From NCBI GenBank assembly GCA_020073105.1, contig JAIQFW010000007.1:1-42703 (forward strand): 42,703 nt of DNA, in the 5' to 3' direction. The position numbers and the translations under genes are program-made. Origin of the DNA: Terriglobia bacterium. Lineage in GTDB: Bacteria; Acidobacteriota; Terriglobia; Terriglobales; Acidobacteriaceae. Shown here one piece after another: positions 1-6,085 of the stretch (its first letter is position 1; each line of letters starts with the position of its first letter). A model generated the notes under the pieces. It was not told the DNA's origin. It worked only from the letters and a program-made list of their open reading frames with translations, and did not search any database.

Positions 1-2
1 AT

Positions 3-53
3 GTCAAGGGCAAGCTAGTGGAGGATGGATCTCGCCCGTCGCACGGGAGCTGA
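3..53 (+). CDS. Possible C-terminal end of an upstream gene (partial)
   Basis: Frame 3 is open from the window edge to a TGA at 51-53 and would encode a 16-residue tail beginning VKGKLVEDG. The hydrophilic, charged composition is compatible with the end of a soluble enzyme. The piece is too short to recognise a family, and a chance open frame of this length is common, so this is only a hint that a plus-strand gene ends here. Confidence 0.2.
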   Translation, partial: VKGKLVEDGSRPSHGS

Positions 54-120
54 AATCTCCGGCCACGGAAGGCCGACCAGCATGCTGAAGTAGCGGTGCT
101 GGTCGATAAATAAATGAACA

Positions 121-155
121 GCAGTTCCCAGTAGCCAGTTCTCGGTTCCCAGTTC
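121..155. repeat. Intergenic 'cagttctcggttc' repeat, copy 1
   Basis: The stretch before typA consists of partly repeated units (ttcccagt / ccagttctcggtt / cccagttc). The 14-base core ccagttctcggttc at 135-148 recurs exactly at 42552-42565 near the other end of the window, both times in a gap between genes. Simple units of this sort are scattered between genes in acidobacterial genomes. No coding role is seen. The rest of 54-189 holds nothing else recognisable apart from the typA start region. Confidence 0.5.
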
Positions 156-189
156 ACTCCCAAATGCTTCCCGCATAGTAAAGTAGTAG

Positions 190-2049
190 ATGGGTGAGAC
201 CTCGCTCTGTGAAAGGACCCTCTTGAGTTCCGGCATTCGCAACATCGCCATCATCGCGCACGTAGACCATGGCAAGACCACGCTGGTGGACGCCATGCTG
301 AAACAGAGCGGCACGTTTCGCTCCAACGAGCAAGTTATCGAGCGGGTCATGGACTCGAATGATCTGGAACGGGAGCGTGGGATCACGATTCTGGCGAAGA
401 ATACTGCGATCTTTTACCACGACGTAAAGATCAACATTGTGGACACCCCCGGCCACAGTGACTTTGGCGGCGAAGTGGAACGCGCCTTAAAAATGGTGGA
501 CGGAGTCATGCTGTTGGTGGACGCGAGCGAAGGCCCGCTCCCACAAACCCGTTACGTCCTCACCAAGGCACTGGAGGCCAAACTTCCTCCGATCCTGGTG
601 ATCAACAAGATTGACCGTTCCGACGCACGTCCCCAGGAGGTATTGAACGAGGTCTACGACCTGTTTATTGATTTGGACGCGAAGGAGGATCAGCTCGATT
701 TCCCGGTCCTATACACCAATGCTAAAGCGGGCACGGCTTCCACGGACATCCGGGGCGGCGGGGAGAACTTGCAGCCGTTGTTCGATGCCATCCTGAAGAC
801 AATTCCCCAACCGGGTGGCGACCCCGCTGGACCGCTGCAAATTCTGGTGGCCAACCTTGACTACAGTGACTATCTGGGTCGGCTGGCCATTGCCCGCGTG
901 TTCAACGGAAGCATGTATACCGGCGAGGATGTGGCTATTGCCAAGCTGGATGGCTCGATACACAAAACCAAGATCACCAAGCTGTTTTCGTTCTCGGGTC
1001 TAAAAAGAACCGATATCACCGAAACAACGCTTGGCGACATCGTTGCCGTCGCCGGAGTCGAAGGCATCACCATCGGCGAGACCATCACTGACGCAGAGAA
1101 CCCCTCGCCACTGCCGCCCATCACCATTGATGAGCCTACCATCGCCATGCAGTTCACGGTGAACACTTCACCGTTTGCCGGGCGCGAAGGAACATACGTC
1201 ACCTCCCGCAACTTGCGTGAGCGCCTGCAGAAGGAACTGCTGACGAACGTTTCGTTGAGGATAGAGGAGACCAACAGTACGGACGTTTTCGTGGTCATGG
1301 GACGCGGCGAGTTGCAGCTTTCGATTTTGATCGAGATGATGCGCCGCGAGGGTTACGAACTGATGGTGGGTAAGCCGGAGATCGTTACCAAGCGGGTGGA
1401 CGGCAAGCTGATGGAACCCGTCGAGCGGCTGACGGTGGACGTGCCGGAAGCCTTCGTGGGCGTGGTCATGGAACAGCTGGGAGCGCGGAAGAGCGAAGTA
1501 CTCAACATGCACAATCATGGCTACGGCCGTGTGCGCATCGAGTTCCGCGTCCCCAGCCGGGGCTTGATCGGTTTGCGCAGCCAGTTGCTCACCGACACCC
1601 GCGGCACCATCGTGATGAACTCCTTGTTCGACGGATACACCGACTGGCAAGGCGAGATTCCTCACCGCCTGACCGGGGCCCTTGCGGCAGACCGCCCCGG
1701 CACGACAACGGCCTATGCACTGTGGGGGTTGCAGGAACGCGGGGAACTGTTCGTCGGCCCAGGCGTCGAAGTGTACGAAGGCATGATCATCGGCGAGAAC
1801 GCGAAAGACACCGACCTGGATGTAAACGCAGTTCGCGAAAAGAAGCTCACCAACATGCGTGCCTCGACCGCCGACGAGGCCATCCGTTTGGTGCCGTTTC
1901 GCAACCTCAATCTTGAACAGGCGATTGAATTCATCGCCGACGATGAATTTGTCGAGGTGACGCCCAAAACGCTCCGGCTGCGTAAGAAGGTCCTGCAGGC
2001 CAACCGGCGGAAGAAGAGTGCCATGGTAGTGGTCGAAGAGGGAAGCTGA
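190..2049 (+). CDS. typA: Ribosome-associated translational GTPase TypA/BipA
   Basis: A 619-aa translation-factor GTPase of the BipA family, which binds the 70S ribosome and supports growth under stress and cold. The G domain is intact: the G1 loop AHVDHGKTT is at residues 23-31, followed by the switch region [21 protein letters not shown] (G3) and NKID (G4). An EF-Tu-like domain II, EF-G-like domains III and V, and the basic BipA-specific C-terminus with the RGLIG segment follow. Length is normal for the family (about 600-620). The ATG at 190 adds some 15 residues before the usual IRNIAIIAH start, and no strong Shine-Dalgarno is visible, so the exact start is slightly uncertain. The next gene downstream is on the opposite strand and abuts it at 2050, so the two converge. 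Confidence 0.97.
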   Translation: MGETSLCERTLLSSGIRNIAIIAHVDHGKTTLVDAMLKQSGTFRSNEQVIERVMDSNDLERERGITILAKNTAIFYHDVKINIVDTPGHSDFGGEVERALKMVDGVMLLVDASEGPLPQTRYVLTKALEAKLPPILVINKIDRSDARPQEVLNEVYDLFIDLDAKEDQLDFPVLYTNAKAGTASTDIRGGGENLQPLFDAILKTIPQPGGDPAGPLQILVANLDYSDYLGRLAIARVFNGSMYTGEDVAIAKLDGSIHKTKITKLFSFSGLKRTDITETTLGDIVAVAGVEGITIGETITDAENPSPLPPITIDEPTIAMQFTVNTSPFAGREGTYVTSRNLRERLQKELLTNVSLRIEETNSTDVFVVMGRGELQLSILIEMMRREGYELMVGKPEIVTKRVDGKLMEPVERLTVDVPEAFVGVVMEQLGARKSEVLNMHNHGYGRVRIEFRVPSRGLIGLRSQLLTDTRGTIVMNSLFDGYTDWQGEIPHRLTGALAADRPGTTTAYALWGLQERGELFVGPGVEVYEGMIIGENAKDTDLDVNAVREKKLTNMRASTADEAIRLVPFRNLNLEQAIEFIADDEFVEVTPKTLRLRKKVLQANRRKKSAMVVVEEGS

Positions 2050-2472
2050 CTAGCGGGCTCGATGATTTCGTGGTTTGGAGAAATCGCCGCTAACAATACT
2101 GGGCGCAGTTCCCGGATGCCGGTTGTAGATATATACCCAGCAGCTGATCTTTTTCTTGCCGTCTTCGAAAGTCACTGGCCACTTCTTGCGGACAAAGAGA
2201 CTGCCTTCAGGATGGGCCGGATCGAAGCCTTCATAGTCATCTAAACTGTTCAGGATGTCCGGGTCGTCTGGAAGTTCGAATATCTGACCGATAATCGTCG
2301 GACCGGTCTTGCGAAGGACAGCCCCTGGATACTCTCCCAAATCGTAAAGATGCCCGTGCACAACACCCTGCCCTACCCGGCGCAAACGACGCACCGCCGG
2401 AGCGATCTCAGCCGGGGCCTTCCGCGGCAACAGCGTACCGTAGGTGAATAGATATTTCTTTGCCCTATTCAT
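2050..2472 (-). CDS. Gamma-glutamylcyclotransferase-like (AIG2/GGCT fold) protein
   Basis: A 140-aa protein of the GGCT/AIG2-like fold. Members such as ChaC or GGCT cleave gamma-glutamyl groups with release of 5-oxoproline. The signature YGTLL is at residues 11-15, and the probable catalytic acid is Glu81 in DDYEGFDP, followed by the expected basic beta-strand region. Length fits the small bacterial members. Its ATG (2472-2470) overlaps the stop codon of the frameshifted gene upstream (2467-2465) in an ATGAATAG arrangement, which suggests translational coupling in the ancestral operon. The substrate cannot be told from sequence. The 3' end directly meets the end of typA. Confidence 0.8.
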   Translation of the reverse strand: MNRAKKYLFTYGTLLPRKAPAEIAPAVRRLRRVGQGVVHGHLYDLGEYPGAVLRKTGPTIIGQIFELPDDPDILNSLDDYEGFDPAHPEGSLFVRKKWPVTFEDGKKKISCWVYIYNRHPGTAPSIVSGDFSKPRNHRAR

Positions 2473-2906
2473 GCGACAATCGTTGCCTCAGATATTCAAA
2501 CCCCTTGTCTTCGTTCCGAATGTAGCCCACCACAGCCGCATGCCTTTTCAGACACTCAAGGTAGTAACCAAACAACGCTTGGACATCTCTTTCCGACAAC
2601 TGTTTAGATGATTGAAGGTAAGCCACGAACTCGAAGAAGTTTCAAGTAATCGGTCCAATCAGATGTCTCGTTGGTAACAAGATCCTGAACTTGAGTATCG
2701 TCCGCGTCTGTGTCCAGCAAATCCCGCACTTTCTTCAACTCTTCACGTTCGAAAAATCTCGAATACAGACCTTCTGCCCAACGTGCGCGCTCACGTCGGG
2801 AGTTGCCTCTGTAAACCACGAATGCCCAGACGGCAGCAACCGTACTGGCAATGTACGAAGCAATCTGAACCAACTTAACGACGGTGTCCAGAGACACACT
2901 CATCAT
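2465..2906 (-). pseudogene. Frameshifted small membrane-anchored protein (unknown family)
   Basis: From the ATG at 2906 the frame encodes an N-terminal hydrophobic helix (about residues 10-32), a charged stretch and a mostly helical region, then stops after 100 aa at 2604. Reading on in another frame from the AAA run at 2640-2642 continues convincingly: removing one A gives DYLNFFEFVAYLQSS and then LFGYYLECLKRHAAV and YIRNEDKGFEYLRQ, ending at a TAG at 2467-2465. The joined product would be about 146 aa. The continuation keeps aromatic/amphipathic helical character and ends exactly at the overlap with the next gene, so this is one gene with a single-base frameshift, either a real mutation or a sequencing error. 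Family not recognised. Confidence 0.7.
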
Positions 2907-2947
2907 CCGTGATTGTATACTGCACAGGTAGCCTCGGTGAGCAGTGC

Positions 2948-3154
2948 ATGCCTAACTCCAGCCGTTTCACTATGTTTCTGGTCCCCTGCAGCTGTGGTAA
3001 GACGTTCGCGGTTTCTGAGAGCTACGACCACCAGGGCACGGCGTGGGGCCGGTATTTGAAGTGTCCGGGCTGCGGCAAACGGCATGATCCCAAGAACCGC
3101 CTGCTGCAGCTTGGCTTTCAGAGTGAACGATATTGGAAAGTCGAGGAGTGCTAG
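2948..3154 (+). CDS. Small zinc-ribbon protein, unknown function
   Basis: A 68-aa protein with two cysteine pairs, CSC near residue 13 and CPGC near residue 39, the spacing of a small zinc ribbon (PCSCGK...KCPGCGKRHD). The longer frame starting at 2909 uses a codon only 3 bp from the start of the divergent gene; the ATG at 2948 places the zinc module near the N-terminus and is preferred. It lies head-to-head with the frameshifted gene (41 bp between starts) and ends 45 bp before the lactate dehydrogenase start. Such proteins can act in nucleic-acid binding or as metal sites, but nothing here tells which. Confidence 0.55.
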   Translation: MPNSSRFTMFLVPCSCGKTFAVSESYDHQGTAWGRYLKCPGCGKRHDPKNRLLQLGFQSERYWKVEEC

Positions 3155-3199
3155 ACAAGCTACGCCTTGCCCTCACTGCACCCACCCGAACACGAAACC

Positions 3200-4168
3200 A
3201 TGAGTGACGCCAGGCCCCATCCCACCCGCGTTGCGATCGTCGGAGTGGGCAACGTCGGTGCGACCTTCGCCTATGCTCTGCTGCTGAGCGGGTTAGCAGC
3301 GGAGATCGTGCTCATCGACGCCAATCGCGCCAAGGCGGAAGGCGAGGCTATGGACCTGAATCACGCTGTCCCCTTCAGTCATCCGACGCGCGTTTGGGCG
3401 GGTGATTTCCCTGACTGCGCTGGTGCGGTGGTCACTGTATTGGCTGCAGGCACGGGACAAAGGCCCGGTGAGACTCGCCTGGATCTGGTCAAAAGGAATG
3501 CGGAGATCTGGAAACAAATTGTCCCCAGGATCACGCGGAGCAATCCCGACGGGATCCTATTGATTGCTACCAACCCGGTGGATGTCCTGACCTATGCTGC
3601 CTGGAAGCTCTCTGGGTTTCCCTCCCAACGTGTGATTGGGTCAGGGACGATTCTCGATACGGCCCGTTTCCGTTACCTTCTCAGTGAATATTTCGGCGTG
3701 GATGCACGCAGCGTACACGCTTTCATCATCGGGGAGCACGGAGACAGTGAAGTGCCGGTCTGGTCCTCGGCCAACATCGCGGGCATGCGTCTGCGGGAGT
3801 TCTGCCAAGCCCAAAACATTCCGTACGATCAGCATGCCCTGGACGACATTTTTCTGCAAACGCGGGATGCTGCTTATCGCATCATCGAACGCAAAGGCGC
3901 AACCTACTACGCCGTAGCCGCCGGGCTGATGCGGATCGCCCAGGCCATCCTTCGCAACCAGAATACGGTGCTCTCGGTCTCCAGTTTGATCCGCGACTTT
4001 CACGGTCTGAACGACGTGTGCTTCAGCCTGCCGACGGTAGTGGACCGAGGAGGGGTGGAACGGGTCCTGCGTCTGGACCTGGATGAATCCGAGATGGGGA
4101 GGCTGCGCCATTCCGGCGAGGTCCTGCAGAAGACCATCCGCGCTATGGAGCTGGAGCGGGACGATTGA
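3200..4168 (+). CDS. ldh: L-lactate dehydrogenase
   Basis: NAD-dependent L-lactate dehydrogenase (about 322 aa), interconverting pyruvate and lactate in the cytoplasm. The Rossmann motif GVGNVG is at residues 15-20. The specificity loop GTGQRPGETRLDL has Gln at the position that is Arg in malate dehydrogenases, and the substrate-binding Arg follows in GETR. The catalytic histidine is in IIGEHGDSEVPVWS (His180), and IATNPVDVLTY is the usual strand-turn. The frame extends 11 residues upstream to 3167, but the ATG at 3200 (MSDARPHPTRVAIVGVG) fits family starts better. No allosteric details can be read. It stands alone between a zinc-ribbon gene and an RRM gene. Confidence 0.93.
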   Translation: MSDARPHPTRVAIVGVGNVGATFAYALLLSGLAAEIVLIDANRAKAEGEAMDLNHAVPFSHPTRVWAGDFPDCAGAVVTVLAAGTGQRPGETRLDLVKRNAEIWKQIVPRITRSNPDGILLIATNPVDVLTYAAWKLSGFPSQRVIGSGTILDTARFRYLLSEYFGVDARSVHAFIIGEHGDSEVPVWSSANIAGMRLREFCQAQNIPYDQHALDDIFLQTRDAAYRIIERKGATYYAVAAGLMRIAQAILRNQNTVLSVSSLIRDFHGLNDVCFSLPTVVDRGGVERVLRLDLDESEMGRLRHSGEVLQKTIRAMELERDD

Positions 4169-4316
4169 GCGTTGGGGCACGATTGCTTGAAATCGCGGCC
4201 AACCTGCTATACTTCCTGCGCATTTGACTGTGGGTCAACTCCGGCTGTCTGGCCAACCAGCCTCCCGTGTCCCGCCGAAGCCGCACACTCAAATAGCTCA
4301 GACCGAGGCAAGTCGC

Positions 4317-4643
4317 GTGAAAAATATTTTCGTTGGAAACCTCGACTTCAACACCGGGGAAGATGAACTGCGCAAACTTTTCGAGCCGTACGGACAGGTA
4401 GACCGAGTCAGCATCATGACCGACCGAGATACTGGGCGCTCGCGCGGGTTCGGCTTCGTGGAAATGACGAATGCAGAAGAAGGCGAGAAGGCCATTGCCG
4501 GGCTCAACGGTACTCAGGTCGGCGGCCGGACTCTAAACGTGAACGAGGCGCGGCCCAAGACGGAGCGCAGCGGCGGAGGCGGCCGGGATCGGGGGGGGCG
4601 GGGTGGTCATGGCGGCGGTGGCGGCGGACGAAACCGCTGGTAA
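4317..4643 (+). CDS. Glycine-rich RRM RNA-binding protein
   Basis: A 108-aa single-RRM protein like the cyanobacterial Rbp and other small bacterial RNA-binding proteins. RNP2 is IFVGNL near residue 4, RNP1 is RGFGFVEM near residue 41, and a Gly/Arg-rich tail (GGGGRDRGGRGG type) ends in GRNRW. I place the start at the GTG at 4317, which gives the usual VKNIFVGNL N-terminus and has a GAGG ribosome-binding sequence about 9 bases upstream. The frame is open further up to 4224, but that extension is Pro/Arg-rich and unlike the family. Such proteins often respond to cold; no regulatory element was identified. tRNA-Arg follows. Confidence 0.88.
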   Translation: MKNIFVGNLDFNTGEDELRKLFEPYGQVDRVSIMTDRDTGRSRGFGFVEMTNAEEGEKAIAGLNGTQVGGRTLNVNEARPKTERSGGGGRDRGGRGGHGGGGGGRNRW

Positions 4644-4668
4644 GGTTCGACTCTGTAGCAACCAGAAA

Positions 4669-4697
4669 TTGATGGGCCCAAGCTCTGCATGTAGACT
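4669..4697 (+). promoter_or_regulatory. Probable sigma-70 promoter of tRNA-Arg
   Basis: TTGATG (4669-4674) and TAGACT (4692-4697) are separated by 17 bases and place a start site about 7-10 bases before the tRNA at 4714. Position and spacing fit a housekeeping promoter for a short tRNA leader. Confidence 0.5.
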
Positions 4698-4713
4698 AGA
4701 GAGGTACAGGAGC

Positions 4714-4790
4714 GCGCCCGTAGCTCAATTGGATAGAGCGCCGGCCTCCGGAGCCGTAGGTTAGGGGTTCAAATCCCTTCGGGCGCGCCA
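4714..4790 (+). tRNA. tRNA-Arg (anticodon CCG)
   Basis: A complete cloverleaf can be folded: acceptor GCGCCCG (4714-4720) with CGGGCGC (4780-4786), discriminator G and an encoded CCA (4788-4790). The D-stem is GCTC/GAGC, and the anticodon loop CTCCGGA has CCG at 4748-4750, which reads CGG arginine codons. The T-arm contains GTTCAAATC. The anticodon stem pairs at four positions, but its outer pair is C4741 opposite T4757 (positions 27/43), a mismatch. Overall it closely resembles bacterial tRNA-Arg(CCG). The last 24 bases are repeated exactly at 4885-4908. Confidence 0.97.
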
Positions 4791-4884
4791 GCTCTCCCTA
4801 TGCAGGTGCCTCCTGAGGTCCTTCGCTTCGCTCAGGATTTCGGCTGCGGGCTCCCGCTCCGCTCACGCCCGCAAGACGCCTCAA

Positions 4885-4908
4885 GTTCAAATCCCTTCGG
4901 GCGCGCCA
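4885..4908 (+). repeat. Duplicate of the tRNA-Arg 3' end (att-like direct repeat)
   Basis: The 24 bases from gttcaaatccc to gcgcgcca are identical to the last 24 bases of tRNA-Arg (4767-4790), 118 bp apart in the same direction. Duplication of a tRNA 3' end is the footprint left by integrases that insert at tRNA genes. The 94 bp between the copies contain no gene, only GC-rich repeat-like sequence (cttcgcttcgctcagga and others), so any integrated element has been lost or this is a local duplication. Confidence 0.7.
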
Positions 4909-4920
4909 CCTGTTTTCAAC

Positions 4921-4958
4921 ACAACAAAATGGCGCAAGCTCCCAAAGGAACCTGCGCC
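4921..4958 (-). terminator. Probable rho-independent terminator of the ferredoxin gene
   Basis: Read on the minus strand, GGCGCAGG (4958-4951) pairs with CTTGCGCC (4938-4931) apart from one A/G mismatch, across a 12-base loop. ATTTTGTTGT follows. It lies 26 bp beyond the ferredoxin stop codon. Confidence 0.5.
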
Positions 4959-4983
4959 GGCCAATCTCTCCTGATCTGAAGAT

Positions 4984-5244
4984 TCAGCGCCCGTAATACT
5001 TGGCGTTACGCTCGGTGAAGGCCTTCCACTTCTCCGGAAGGTCATCCAGCGCGAAGATGGCTGACACCGGGCACACTGGCACACAGGCGCCGCAGTCGAT
5101 GCACTCGACAGGATCGATGTAGAGCATCTCCTCTTCCGCGAATGCGGGCTCATCCTTCTTGGGATGAATGCAGTCCACCGGGCAGGCGTCCACGCAGGCA
5201 GTGTCCTTGGTGCCAATGCACGGTTCAGCGATCACGTATGCCAT
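4984..5244 (-). CDS. 7Fe-type ([3Fe-4S]/[4Fe-4S]) ferredoxin
   Basis: An 86-aa electron carrier. The N-terminus MAYVIAEPC with the spacing C-x7-C-x3-CP (CIGTKDTACVDACP), followed by C-x2-C-x2-C-x3-CP (CIDCGACVPVCP), matches Azotobacter FdI-type ferredoxins. In these one cluster is [3Fe-4S] and the other [4Fe-4S], because the second cysteine of the first motif is displaced. I use the ATG at 5244, which has GGGAGA upstream and the conserved MAYVI start, rather than the longer frame to 5301. The redox partner is unknown. The gene stands alone with a hairpin terminator. Confidence 0.93.
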   Translation of the reverse strand: MAYVIAEPCIGTKDTACVDACPVDCIHPKKDEPAFAEEEMLYIDPVECIDCGACVPVCPVSAIFALDDLPEKWKAFTERNAKYYGR

Positions 5245-5349
5245 AAATTCTTTGTCTCCCTGATAAGTTCTAAATCTAAACGGAAACGGACATTCTAGCA
5301 AGAATGATGGTGCGGGTATAGCGGTACACCAGATGATCTGGGAGTGAGT

Positions 5350-5766
5350 TTACCGGAAGGGATTGGTCACCATTACGCCGAAGTATTTCTGACCGGGATT
5401 CAAGTCCTCCGACCAGATGCGCTCGCATCCCGCCCGCTCCGCAGTGGCTACAATCATGCCGTCGTAGAAGTTCAAGCCGTAGGCCGCATGTGCCTCAACC
5501 GCGCGCCGGACTACCCCAGCGTCCGACGGTACAAGCTTGATCGGTCCCAACGCATCCAGAATTGCAGTCACGTCGTCGGGAGGCGCGGCAGGCGAGAGCT
5601 TGTGCAGCAAAGTTGCGGCGAACTCGGCGAGCACTTGCGGGGAAGCCACCACTTCGCCCGCGACTGCCCGTTCCACGAGGGCTTGTGCAACGCGCTGCTT
5701 CTTGGGATCACTGATGTCGTAGGCGTACACCAGCACATTGCTATCCAGGAAATCAAGAACGGGCAT
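5350..5766 (-). CDS. vapC: PIN-domain ribonuclease toxin (VapC family)
   Basis: A 138-aa PIN-domain protein, presumably a Mg-dependent RNase toxin. The acidic centre is present: Asp8 in FLDSNVLVYA, Glu48 in VLAEFAAT, Asp102 in NFYDGMIVATAERAG, and Glu120/Asp121 in IWSEDLN. Its ATG overlaps the 3' end of the upstream antitoxin by 14 bases, the standard arrangement for a co-translated VapBC pair. Typical VapC targets are initiator tRNA or rRNA; the target here cannot be predicted. Nothing suggests inactivation. Confidence 0.9.
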   Translation of the reverse strand: MPVLDFLDSNVLVYAYDISDPKKQRVAQALVERAVAGEVVASPQVLAEFAATLLHKLSPAAPPDDVTAILDALGPIKLVPSDAGVVRRAVEAHAAYGLNFYDGMIVATAERAGCERIWSEDLNPGQKYFGVMVTNPFR

Positions 5767-5992
5767 GCAAATCTTCCCGTTTCCAGTTGCGTTTTCCCAC
5801 CTGAAACTGGAACTGGTTGAAACTGCGTTTCAAGGCCTCCCGTTCCCGCCGTCTCCGCCCTGACACTGCACTCTCTGCCGCAAGCTGCTCTAGGTAGTCA
5901 CGAACCAAACCGGTCAGAGTCGTATCCCGCTCCACCGCGACTTTACGGATCTCTTTGACCAGCTTGTCATCCAGGGAAAGAGTGATATTCAT
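5753..5992 (-). CDS. vapB: Ribbon-helix-helix antitoxin (VapB-like)
   Basis: A 79-aa antitoxin. The N-terminal ~40 residues (MNITLSLDDKLVKEI, then DTTLTGLVRDYLEQL) have the beta-strand/two-helix pattern of a ribbon-helix-helix DNA-binding domain. The basic tail (RRRREREALKRSF...) is the likely part that clamps the toxin. It overlaps vapC by 14 bases and is the first gene of the pair. A perfect palindrome 11 bp upstream of its ATG (6003-6017) probably is the autoregulatory operator. Confidence 0.85.
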   Translation of the reverse strand: MNITLSLDDKLVKEIRKVAVERDTTLTGLVRDYLEQLAAESAVSGRRRREREALKRSFNQFQFQVGKRNWKREDLHARS

Positions 5993-6002
5993 GAACCCAT
6001 AA

Positions 6003-6017
6003 TAAGGGGAACCCTTA
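6003..6017. promoter_or_regulatory. Palindromic putative VapBC operator
   Basis: TAAGGG-GAA-CCCTTA is a perfect 6-bp inverted repeat with a 3-base spacer, located 11 bp before the vapB start codon. Antitoxins with this fold autorepress through such palindromes; binding here would cover the transcription or translation start. Confidence 0.5.
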
Positions 6018-6085
6018 ATATGTGCAAGTTAGAAAAACGGTCTGGCTACGAAGTTCGCGGAATCTGGGGTGCGCCAGGAAAAGCC

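Noticed and set aside
4790-4884. A second tRNA between the two copies of the tRNA-Arg 3' end
   Set aside because: Only the last 24 bases recur; no D-arm, anticodon arm or 5' acceptor strand is found upstream of 4885.
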